This document shows, piece after piece, positions 24,314 to 31,136 of a stretch of DNA of 37,704 bases. The DNA lies in assembly GCA_002690875.1 (NCBI GenBank), contig NZGH01000054.1, forward strand, positions 3,012-40,715, read 5' to 3'. This DNA comes from Rickettsiales bacterium. GTDB taxonomy: Bacteria > Pseudomonadota > Alphaproteobacteria > TMED127. Numbering within the stretch: the first letter of the stretch is position 1; the number at the start of each line of letters is the position of its first letter. The position numbers and the translations under genes are program-made. Under the pieces are notes generated by a model. The model worked only from the letters and a program-made list of their open reading frames with translations. It made no database searches and was not told the DNA's origin.

Positions 24314-24622
24314 ATGGAAAATATTGATCCGTTTGTAAATTTATTAATAATTTTTGTTCTTGCGTGCATAATTGGATATTATGTAATTTGGGGTGTTACA
24401 TCTGCACTACATTCTCCGCTAATGGCTGTAACCAACGCTATTTCCAGTGTTATAATTGTAGGAGCCTTAATTGCTGCTGGTCCTGAGGAAGTTAATTTTT
24501 CCTCCTTAATGGGTTTTTTTGCAATTATTTTAGCTTCAATTAACATATTTGGTGGATTCGTTGTATCGCATAGAATGTTATCAATGTTCAAAAAGAAAGA
24601 TAAAAAGAAAGAAAAAAAATGA
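24314..24622 (+). CDS. pntAB: NAD(P) transhydrogenase alpha subunit part 2 (PntAB)
   Basis: The 102-residue membrane segment that completes the transhydrogenase alpha subunit. It has three or four hydrophobic helices, including FVNLLIIFVLACIIGYYVIW and the conserved SPLMAVTNAISSVIIVGALI, and a Lys-rich C-terminal tail. The pntB ATG overlaps its stop (ATGA), indicating coupled translation. Confidence 0.95.
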   Translation: MENIDPFVNLLIIFVLACIIGYYVIWGVTSALHSPLMAVTNAISSVIIVGALIAAGPEEVNFSSLMGFFAIILASINIFGGFVVSHRMLSMFKKKDKKKEKK

Positions 24623-26010
24623 GCGAAAATTTAACAGCAATTAGTTATCTAATATCAGCTATCTTTTTCATATTAGCTTTAAAAGGATTATCTCATCCTG
24701 AATCGGCGAGAAACGGAAATGCGATGGGAATAATAGGAATGATTATAGCTATTATTACAACTGCTTTTAATCCAAATGTCCTTTCTTATGAAATGATCAT
24801 TTTAGGAATACTAATTGGAGGTGCAATTGGAACTTATATTGCCCTTAAAATTGAAATGACAGCACTCCCTCAATTAGTTGCTGCTTTCCATTCATTAGTT
24901 GGTCTGGCTGCTGTGTTTGTTGCTTCTAGTGCATTCTATTCGCCGGAAAGTTATGGAATAGTTAATGAATATAATGAAATTTATCCGTCTAGTTTGATTG
25001 AAATGTCTATTGGAGTCGCTATTGGGGCGATTACTTTTACAGGTTCAATAATAGCCTTCCTTAAATTACAGGGTTTAGTAAGTGGTGCTCCTACAAATTT
25101 TTTTGGTCAACATTTTCTAAATTTGTCTATCTTCATCGCCTTAGTAACCTTAACAGTGATTTTTACAATTAACTCATCAACTGATACCTTTTGGATTATT
25201 GTAGGACTGTCACTTATTCTTGGTATATTATTGATAATTCCTATCGGTGGTGCAGACATGCCGGTGGTTGTATCAATGCTTAATTCGTATTCAGGTTGGG
25301 CAGCTGCTGGGATTGGTTTTACATTGTCAAATCACCTTTTAATTATTGTAGGATCTCTAGTTGGTGCATCTGGAGCAATACTTAGTTATATAATGTGTAA
25401 AGGAATGAATAGATCGTTTGTAAGCGTAATACTTGGAGGATTTGGTGTCGAAGAGGGTTCAAGTGTTAATAAGAATGAAGGTAAAACTGTTAAAACAGGA
25501 AGCCCAGAAGATGCCGCTTTTATTATGTCTAATGCTAGTAGCGTAATTATAGTTCCAGGATATGGAATGGCTGTTGCTCAAGCTCAACACGCTTTACGAG
25601 AAATGTGCGACATTTTAAAGAAAAATGGAGTAACAATTAAATATGCTATACACCCAGTTGCTGGAAGAATGCCAGGACATATGAATGTTTTACTTGCTGA
25701 AGCAAATGTTCCTTATGATGAAGTTTTCGAACTAGATGAAATCAATAGCGAGTTTTCCAATGCTGACGCTGCTTTTGTAATAGGAGCAAATGATATAACT
25801 AATCCTGCAGCAAAAACAGATAAAACAAGCCCAATTTTCGGTATGCCAATTTTAGATGTTGAGAATGCTGGAACTGTGCTGTTTATAAAAAGGTCGATGG
25901 CATCTGGTTACGCCGGTGTAGATAATGAACTTTTTTTTAGGGATAATACAATGATGCTTTTTTCTGATGCCAAAAAGATGGTCGAGAATATTGTCAAAAG
26001 TCTAAATTAA
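24619..26010 (+). CDS. pntB: NAD(P) transhydrogenase beta subunit (PntB)
   Basis: Membrane and NADP(H)-binding subunit of the transhydrogenase. It has 463 residues. The first about 260 hold multiple membrane helices and include QLVAAFHSLVGLAAVFVA. The C-terminal NADP domain carries IVPGYGMAVAQAQHALREM, HPVAGRMPGHMNVLLAEANV, FVIGANDITNPAA and KRSMASGYAGVDNELF. The length is normal. It is the last gene of the pntAA-pntAB-pntB operon and is convergent with rpsU, 18 bases apart. Confidence 0.97.
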   Translation: MSENLTAISYLISAIFFILALKGLSHPESARNGNAMGIIGMIIAIITTAFNPNVLSYEMIILGILIGGAIGTYIALKIEMTALPQLVAAFHSLVGLAAVFVASSAFYSPESYGIVNEYNEIYPSSLIEMSIGVAIGAITFTGSIIAFLKLQGLVSGAPTNFFGQHFLNLSIFIALVTLTVIFTINSSTDTFWIIVGLSLILGILLIIPIGGADMPVVVSMLNSYSGWAAAGIGFTLSNHLLIIVGSLVGASGAILSYIMCKGMNRSFVSVILGGFGVEEGSSVNKNEGKTVKTGSPEDAAFIMSNASSVIIVPGYGMAVAQAQHALREMCDILKKNGVTIKYAIHPVAGRMPGHMNVLLAEANVPYDEVFELDEINSEFSNADAAFVIGANDITNPAAKTDKTSPIFGMPILDVENAGTVLFIKRSMASGYAGVDNELFFRDNTMMLFSDAKKMVENIVKSLN

Positions 26011-26028
26011 TCATCAGTTTCTTTGGCT

Positions 26029-26235
26029 TTAATAACCCTGAATTTCGATTCTCTTCCTCAGCATTTTTTTAAATCTTCTGGTGGATTCATTAATTTGCCT
26101 AGCTTTTTTCTCAGACGGCTTTTCGTACGCTCTTCTTTGCTTCATTTCTTTAAAAATACCTTCACGCTGAAGCTTTTTTTTCATAGCCCGTATTGCTTTT
26201 TCTAAATTATTATCTCTAACTTGTACTCTAATAAT
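26029..26235 (-). CDS. rpsU: 30S ribosomal protein bS21, apparent AUU start
   Basis: A 68-residue S21: IRVQVRDNNLEKAIRAMKKK, then LQREGIFKEMKQRRAYEKPS, ending in KKMLRKRIEIQGY. The conserved part begins right after two ATT codons. The frame upstream, back to the in-frame TAA at 26262-26260, contains no ATG, GTG or TTG. A strong AAGGAG (26243-26248) sits 7 bases before the first ATT (26235-26233), so this ATT is the best start; the second ATT (26232-26230) is 10 bases away. AUU is known as the start of E. coli infC. The gene is divergent from COQ9, an arrangement familiar from alphaproteobacteria. Confidence 0.9.
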   Translation of the reverse strand: MIRVQVRDNNLEKAIRAMKKKLQREGIFKEMKQRRAYEKPSEKKARQINESTRRFKKMLRKRIEIQGY

Positions 26236-26242
26236 TTTGAAT

Positions 26243-26248
26243 CTCCTT
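26243..26248 (-). promoter_or_regulatory. Shine-Dalgarno AAGGAG that sets the rpsU start at ATT
   Basis: Minus-strand AAGGAG ends 7 bases before ATT 26235-26233. It is one of the clearest ribosome sites in the window, where most genes lack a recognisable one. It supports initiation at a non-standard codon rather than a missed upstream start. Confidence 0.8.
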
Positions 26249-26303
26249 TTTATTGAAATTTATTTATATAAGATATAATTTTAAAGTAAACTTTTTTTTT
26301 AAA

Positions 26304-26909
26304 ATGAAAAAAAATAAAATAGATAAAAAAAAATTCCTTCTTAAGTTACTTGAAAATTTTTCAAGTTCTTCAAACCTAGATGATGCTCTATTAACTACCT
26401 TATCAAAGTTTAAAATTAGTAAGGATAAAATCGATGAAGTAAGGTCTGAAATTCTTCCTAATGGTTTTAAATCTTTGATGATAGAAGTAAACCAAATAAT
26501 TAACGAAAGAATAAGGAATGAAAAACTTCCTGGAAATTTTAAAAACTTCAGAACACACGAAAAAGTTGTCTTTTTTGTAATGAGAAGACTGGAGATTTTC
26601 AATGAAATTTTAGATAAGTATAAGTTTTTCAAAGAAACACTTAGACCATTTGTATTTTTAAATACAAGCAGAACTTTATTTGAGATATCTGACGAAATTT
26701 GGTTTTTATCTGGAGATAAATCTACTGACTATAATTATTATACAAAAAGATTCTTATTAATGAAAATTTATGCACTTACATTTTCATTTTTTATTTTTGA
26801 TAGATCTGAAAAATTTCAGAACACAAAAAAGTTTTTAGAAAAACAAATAGAGCTTGTTCTTGGTTTCGGAAAATTAAAGCAAAAATTTAAAAGAAAAACT
26901 AATTCTTAA
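26304..26909 (+). CDS. COQ9 family protein (ubiquinone biosynthesis)
   Basis: COQ9 proteins bind lipid and assist the hydroxylase step of ubiquinone synthesis. The 201-residue protein (ATG 26304; a longer frame from 26253 adds an unlikely extension that starts in the intergenic region) is helical. It ends with the family core IWFLSGDKSTDYNYYTKRFL, LMKIYALTFSFFIFDRSEKF and KKFLEKQIELVLGFGKLK. The location next to rpsU matches many alphaproteobacterial genomes. The 3' end overlaps convergent purK by 11 bases. Confidence 0.87.
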   Translation: MKKNKIDKKKFLLKLLENFSSSSNLDDALLTTLSKFKISKDKIDEVRSEILPNGFKSLMIEVNQIINERIRNEKLPGNFKNFRTHEKVVFFVMRRLEIFNEILDKYKFFKETLRPFVFLNTSRTLFEISDEIWFLSGDKSTDYNYYTKRFLLMKIYALTFSFFIFDRSEKFQNTKKFLEKQIELVLGFGKLKQKFKRKTNS

Positions 26910-27936
26910 AAGTATAATGTCCCATTTTTCTTAGTTTTTTAATTTCTCCTTTAAAGTAATCGTAAAATTTATATTTTTCAGATATTTTTTTTTTCTCTTC
27001 GTAATCTTCACCAATTACATTTATCATTTTACAGCTATTTAAAGGTTCTGGTTGCATTACTTTTTCCTTAAAAATAGAGAAAATAAGGCTTTCAAATTGG
27101 CTATATTTGCAAAAATCTAACGACCAATGACCGGAATTATGAGGTCTTGGTGCTAATTCATTAATTAGTAATTCATCATTTTTCATTAAAAACATTTCAA
27201 TTGCTAAAATCCCATGTAATTTCAATTCTACTGCTATTTTCTTTGCTAATAAAAGTGCTTCATTCTTTACCTTGCTACCAATTCTTGCAGGATAAATACT
27301 TTGTCTTAAAATAGAGTTTTTATGAATATTTTCAACTGGAGGGTACAGTATAGTATCTTTTTTAGAGCAACAAACTATAACTGAGATTTCTTTGTTGAAG
27401 TCTAAAACCTCTTCAAAAATATAATCTTTTAAATCGGTTTGTTTAAAGTTATTTATATTTTTATCACTAATTAAGTACTGCCCTTTTCCATCATAACCCA
27501 TCTCACATGATTTCAATATTCCAATTTTACCAAATAATTTAAAATATTTTTCAAGATCATAAAAACTTTGTATTTTTTCAAATTTTGCAGTTTTGACACC
27601 ATTAATGGAATTTAAGAAATTTTTTTCTTTGAGCCTATTTTGAGTAATTTCCACAATGTTTGAGGATGGAAATATTTTTTTTCTCTTTTCTATTTGTTTT
27701 ATAACTTCAATTGGAATATTTTCAGTTTCAATAGTAAAGAAGTTTGAAGAGTTTATAAATTCATCTAAAAGCTTTTGATCGGAAAAACTACCGATCAGAA
27801 AATTGTCACAAAAATTTTTTGCACTAAAATTTTTCTTGTCCGAGAAAACTGTAGTTTTAATATTATGTTTTGTTGCAGCTTCACAAATAAACATTCCTAG
27901 TTGTCCGCCACCTAATATGCCAAGACTATTTGTCAT
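26899..27936 (-). CDS. purK: 5-(carboxyamino)imidazole ribonucleotide synthase PurK
   Basis: ATP-grasp enzyme that carboxylates AIR to N5-CAIR in purine synthesis. The 345-residue protein starts TNSLGILGGGQLGMFICEAA. It has the ATP-grasp parts IGILKSCEMGYDGKGQYLIS and YIFEEVLDFNKEISVIV, and INELAPRPHNSGHWSLD, a PurK hallmark. It overlaps purE by 11 bases; the two gene products act in succession. Confidence 0.96.
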   Translation of the reverse strand: MTNSLGILGGGQLGMFICEAATKHNIKTTVFSDKKNFSAKNFCDNFLIGSFSDQKLLDEFINSSNFFTIETENIPIEVIKQIEKRKKIFPSSNIVEITQNRLKEKNFLNSINGVKTAKFEKIQSFYDLEKYFKLFGKIGILKSCEMGYDGKGQYLISDKNINNFKQTDLKDYIFEEVLDFNKEISVIVCCSKKDTILYPPVENIHKNSILRQSIYPARIGSKVKNEALLLAKKIAVELKLHGILAIEMFLMKNDELLINELAPRPHNSGHWSLDFCKYSQFESLIFSIFKEKVMQPEPLNSCKMINVIGEDYEEKKKISEKYKFYDYFKGEIKKLRKMGHYTFKN

Positions 27937-28420
27937 TATTAGGTTTTTTTTTAATAGATTTAGTTTGTTTGGATCGAAATAGTATTAATTTTTTCCTAAT
28001 ATCTGGGTATTTGTTTCCTAAAACAGAAGCTGCAGTAAGTGCAGAATTTATAGCACCAGCTTTTCCAATCGCTAAAGTTGGAACAGGTATCCCTGCAGGC
28101 ATCTGAACAATAGATAATAAACTGTCCAGACCTTTTAATGTTTTTGATTCGATGGGAACTCCAAGAACTGGTAAGTGAGTCAAAGAAGCAATCATTCCAG
28201 GAAGATGAGCTGCTCCTCCTGCACCTGCAATCACAACTTCAATATCAGTTAATTTTAAATTTTTTGCAAATTCATATAGCCTATCAGGTGTTCGATGAGC
28301 TGATATAATTTTTTTTTCACAAGCAATTCCTATCTTTTTAAGCATAGTCTCACAATTAATTAGAATACTCCAGTCTGACTGACTTCCCATGACGATAGAA
28401 ACAAGAATTTTTTTTTTCAT
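27926..28420 (-). CDS. purE: N5-carboxyaminoimidazole ribonucleotide mutase PurE
   Basis: Class I PurE, converting N5-CAIR to CAIR. I chose ATG 28420, giving 164 residues that begin MKKKILVSIVMGSQSDWSIL; a longer open frame to 28483 would run into the divergent DUF465 gene. Signatures seen are SAHRTPDRLYEFA, AGAGGAAHLPGMIASLTHLP and VLGVPIESKTLKGLDSLLSI. The C-terminal tail is Lys-rich. It is the first gene of purEK. Confidence 0.96.
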   Translation of the reverse strand: MKKKILVSIVMGSQSDWSILINCETMLKKIGIACEKKIISAHRTPDRLYEFAKNLKLTDIEVVIAGAGGAAHLPGMIASLTHLPVLGVPIESKTLKGLDSLLSIVQMPAGIPVPTLAIGKAGAINSALTAASVLGNKYPDIRKKLILFRSKQTKSIKKKPNNDK

Positions 28421-28464
28421 AATTAATAGTAGATTAAATTTATAAAACATAATAACATAGAAAA

Positions 28465-28641
28465 ATGAGTAGACTTGCTTCAAGGCAAAAAAAAATTGAG
28501 TCTTTGATGTCTAAACACCAACATTTTGAAAGTATTTTAAATCAAGTTAACAAAAGTATTAGCGTTGATGATTTAGTCATTACGGATATTAAAAAGAGAA
28601 AATTAAAAATTAGAGATGAAATTCAGAAGTTAAATAAATAA
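28465..28641 (+). CDS. DUF465 (YdcH-like) small coiled-coil protein
   Basis: A 58-residue protein: MSRLASRQKKIESLMSKHQH, then FESILNQVNKSISVDDL and VITDIKKRKLKIRDEIQKLN. The closing KK.KLKIRDEI.KL pattern is the DUF465/YdcH signature. Function of the family is unknown. It is divergent from purE (44 bases apart) and ends immediately next to the convergent trcR stop. Confidence 0.85.
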   Translation: MSRLASRQKKIESLMSKHQHFESILNQVNKSISVDDLVITDIKKRKLKIRDEIQKLNK

Positions 28642-29169
28642 CTAAGTTTGTTTATCTCTGTGTTTTGTTATAACTGTTTCTAATTCTTCTCTGGTACAAA
28701 GTCCAAGTTCGGATGGGTTTTGCGCCCTAAGATTTTGAATGTTCCAATACGACCTGTCTTTTATGGATTGGACAGTTTTCTTTGTGGTTCCAATTATTCT
28801 ACATATTTTGGCGTCAGGAAGGTCAGGAAAGTTTTTAACTAACCAATATATTCCGTTTGGTTTATCTGCTCTTTTTGAAAGTGGTGTATATTTGGCACCT
28901 TTTGTTTTTGATTGAGGAAGAGGTATTTCTGAGGTTTTAATATTTAAAAAAAGACTTTGATTTTTTTCACATCTAATGATTTCATCTTTTGTGAGTTCCC
29001 CATTTTCAATTGGGTTTCTTGGTAGCATTCCACTAGAAACGTCACCATCTGCTATAGCTTGTACTTCCAGTAAATGTAAACCGACAAAATTAGATATTTG
29101 ATTGAATGATAATGAAGTGTTTTCAATCAACCAACTTGCCGTAGCTTTTGGCATTAGAGGTTTTCTCAT
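28642..29169 (-). CDS. trcR: DUF1013 protein, TrcR-type cell-cycle transcriptional regulator
   Basis: DUF1013 proteins are confined mainly to alphaproteobacteria and are annotated as TrcR, an RNA-polymerase-associated cell-cycle regulator in Caulobacter. The 175-residue protein has the family start MRKPLMPKATASWLIENTSL with the SFNQISNFVGLHLLEVQAIA helix-turn-helix-like stretch. LPDAKICRIIGTTKKTVQSI forms the second conserved block. It lies 9 bases downstream of the quinone oxidoreductase gene. Its presence is one of the best class markers in the window. Confidence 0.9.
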   Translation of the reverse strand: MRKPLMPKATASWLIENTSLSFNQISNFVGLHLLEVQAIADGDVSSGMLPRNPIENGELTKDEIIRCEKNQSLFLNIKTSEIPLPQSKTKGAKYTPLSKRADKPNGIYWLVKNFPDLPDAKICRIIGTTKKTVQSIKDRSYWNIQNLRAQNPSELGLCTREELETVITKHRDKQT

Positions 29170-29178
29170 GTTTTTTCC

Positions 29179-30150
29179 TTAAATGTTAAGAACTATTTTA
29201 CCAATATGTTTACCTGCGTCGAGTCTTTTGTGAGCATTTACAACATCATCTAAATTATATATGGAGTCAATATAAATTTTAATTTTTCCCTTTTCTATTT
29301 CAGGAAAAATAAATTTTATGAGATCATTTAAAATTTTACCTTTAAATGAATTATCCCGTATTCTTAGTGTTGATCCTGTTATTGTAAGTCTTTTTAGCAT
29401 TACTTTCATTAAATTTATTTCAGTTTTTGATCCATTTTGAAAACCTATATTTACTAATTTTCCATCGTTATTAAGAAGGTTGATATTTTTATTTATGTAA
29501 TCTCCACCAATAAAATCAAGGATCAAGTCAACACTAGTTTTTGAATTTTTTATTTCTTCAAAAAAATCTGACTCTTTATAGTTAATTATTTTATCAACAC
29601 CAATTTTTTTACAAAAAGAAACTTTTTGTTTATTTCCAACGGTTGCTATAATGAAACAATCATACAATTTTGCTATCTGAATTGAAGCCACCCCAATACC
29701 ACTTGTACCACCGTGAATCAAAATTTTCTGTTTTTTTTTTAATTTTCCTCTCATTATTATATTAGACCAGGCAGTAAAAAAACATTCTGGGATACAAGCC
29801 GCCTCATTAAAAGAGATATTTTTAGGAATATGAAATACTGAACTTTTGTTAGCTTTACAAAACTCAGCGTATCCTCCACCATTAACTAGTGCACCAACTT
29901 TATCACCTACTGAAAATTTCTTTACCTTATTTCCAACTCTTTCAATAATTCCTGACACCTCTAAACCAAGAATTTTTGAATGTCCTAGAGGTGCAGGGTA
30001 ATTCCCTTGTCTTTGAATAATATCAGGTCTGTTTACACCTGCTGATTTAACTTTAATAAGAACTTCATCCTGATTGATTTTTGGTATTTCAGTTTTTATT
30101 AGTTTGAGAACTTCTGGTCCTCCTGGTACATCATAATCTACAGCTAGCAT
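29179..30150 (-). CDS. NAD(P)H quinone oxidoreductase-like protein (PIG3 type, MDR family)
   Basis: Medium-chain reductase of 323 residues without catalytic zinc. The N-terminal fold is typical (GVNRPDIIQRQGNYPAPLGH, then SKILGLEVSGIIERVGNKV). The NADPH-binding motif is IHGGTSGIGVASIQIAKLYD, followed by the DLILDFIGGDY strand. The likely reaction is one-electron or two-electron reduction of quinones or enones; the substrate cannot be stated. It lies between rpmE (6 bases upstream) and trcR on the same strand. Confidence 0.9.
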   Translation of the reverse strand: MLAVDYDVPGGPEVLKLIKTEIPKINQDEVLIKVKSAGVNRPDIIQRQGNYPAPLGHSKILGLEVSGIIERVGNKVKKFSVGDKVGALVNGGGYAEFCKANKSSVFHIPKNISFNEAACIPECFFTAWSNIIMRGKLKKKQKILIHGGTSGIGVASIQIAKLYDCFIIATVGNKQKVSFCKKIGVDKIINYKESDFFEEIKNSKTSVDLILDFIGGDYINKNINLLNNDGKLVNIGFQNGSKTEINLMKVMLKRLTITGSTLRIRDNSFKGKILNDLIKFIFPEIEKGKIKIYIDSIYNLDDVVNAHKRLDAGKHIGKIVLNI

Positions 30151-30156
30151 TAAGAA

Positions 30157-30384
30157 TTATTTTTTAAAACCAAGATTTTTGAATTTTTTTTGGAACTTAG
30201 CTACCTGTCCGTCTGAGTCAAGCATTTTTGATGCTTCTCCAGTCCACGCAGGATGCGATGTTGGATCTATATCTAATTTAAGAACATCACCTTCTTTACC
30301 GTAAGTTGATCTGGTCTCAAATACAGTTCCATCAGTCAGTTGTACTTTGATTTTGTGATAATCAGGATGTATTTCTTTTTTCAT
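30157..30384 (-). CDS. rpmE: 50S ribosomal protein bL31
   Basis: A 75-residue L31: [40 protein letters not shown], ending in [12 protein letters not shown]. It lacks the CxxC zinc motif in the N-terminal region, as in many alphaproteobacteria. It is the first gene of the rpmE-oxidoreductase-trcR run, with a good sigma-70-type promoter upstream. Confidence 0.96.
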   Translation of the reverse strand: MKKEIHPDYHKIKVQLTDGTVFETRSTYGKEGDVLKLDIDPTSHPAWTGEASKMLDSDGQVAKFQKKFKNLGFKK

Positions 30385-30398
30385 AATTCTTGACTCGT

Positions 30399-30427
30399 TT
30401 TATATATTCATTAGATTAAATTTGCAA
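30399..30427 (-). promoter_or_regulatory. Sigma-70-type promoter for rpmE
   Basis: Minus-strand TTGCAA (30427-30422) and TATAAA (30404-30399) are 17 bases apart. Transcription would begin close to the rpmE start. The site lies in the 65-base gap shared with divergent cyaY. Confidence 0.55.
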
Positions 30428-30449
30428 GCGATAACATTAATTACAACCT

Positions 30450-30755
30450 GTGATCAATAATTTTCAAAATTTAGCCAAAAAAACATTAGAAGATATTTTT
30501 AGTTGTGCTGAAAAAAAGTCTCAAGACTTTGATGTAGATTTTGAAGGAGAAAATCTAATAATTGAAATCAATAGTTCAACTTTTGTTTTAAGTATTCATA
30601 ATCCTTCTCAACAAATATGGATGTCCTCACCTGTTAGTGGTGCACATCACTTTGAATACAGAGAAGCAGGAGACAGTTTCAAATGGGTGAGCACGAGGGA
30701 TAATTCTATTAATTTGTTGGAAAAAATAGATAGGGAGTTATCTTCTTTTTTATGA
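30450..30755 (+). CDS. cyaY: Frataxin-like protein CyaY
   Basis: Iron-binding modulator of Fe-S cluster assembly. The 101-residue protein starts with GTG. It shows the frataxin pattern: an acidic first helix (NLAKKTLEDIFSCAEKKSQD, FDVDFEG), then the strand IEINSSTFVLSIHNPSQQIW and MSSPVSGAHHFEYREAGDSF. Its stop overlaps the start of the next gene (ATGA). Confidence 0.92.
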   Translation: MINNFQNLAKKTLEDIFSCAEKKSQDFDVDFEGENLIIEINSSTFVLSIHNPSQQIWMSSPVSGAHHFEYREAGDSFKWVSTRDNSINLLEKIDRELSSFL

Positions 30756-31048
30756 TTAAAAAAATTCAAAAATTTTTTAAAGTTGAAAGTTTTTCTAGAT
30801 TGGTTGTAATTTTCACCGTTTTTGCAATTACTGGATCATTATCAGTTTACCTAGGAAAATACGTAATTCTATTTTTTTTATCTGAAAATTTAGAGAAAAA
30901 TTTTTTTTACTGGTCAATAAGAGTTTTGATTATTTTTCCTTTATATCAAATTTTACTTATTTTTGTTGGAACAATATTTGGAGAGTTTAAGTATTTTTGG
31001 GAAATGGAAAAGAAAATATTAAAACGTTTTGGTTTATTAAAATCATAG
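30752..31048 (+). CDS. Small membrane protein, DUF6787-like
   Basis: A 98-residue protein with two predicted membrane segments (about residues 17-39, LVVIFTVFAITGSLSVYLG; about 49-72, WSIRVLIIFPLYQILLIFVG). The C-terminus is short and charged (GEFKYFWEMEKKILKRFG), recalling DUF6787-type proteins. Function is unknown. It is translationally coupled to cyaY. Confidence 0.7.
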   Translation: MIKKIQKFFKVESFSRLVVIFTVFAITGSLSVYLGKYVILFFLSENLEKNFFYWSIRVLIIFPLYQILLIFVGTIFGEFKYFWEMEKKILKRFGLLKS

Positions 31049-31084
31049 CTACTCAATTAAAATTCCCCTTATTTTTTAAACCTT

Positions 31085-31101
31085 TTGGCACAAATAATGC
31101 T
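31085..31101 (+). promoter_or_regulatory. Near-consensus sigma-54 promoter for the glycosyltransferase-carbamoyltransferase gene
   Basis: TTGGCACAAATAATGCT matches YTGGCACGN4TTGCW at all but two defined positions, with exact GG-N10-GC spacing (GG 31087-31088, GC 31099-31100). The predicted start is near 31112, followed by GGAG at 31125-31128 and a TTG start codon at 31137. Together these give a coherent 25-base leader. Confidence 0.72.
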
Positions 31102-31136
31102 GTTTAACACTAAAAAACTATTTTGGAGATTTTTAA

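Noticed and set aside
26023..26205. Plus-strand open frame of 60 codons after pntB
   Set aside because: It lies opposite rpsU, whose S21 protein is unmistakable, and it has no family features.
27926..28483. Longer purE start at 28483
   Set aside because: The extension would overlap the divergent DUF465 gene and is absent from known PurE N-termini; ATG 28420 gives the standard start.
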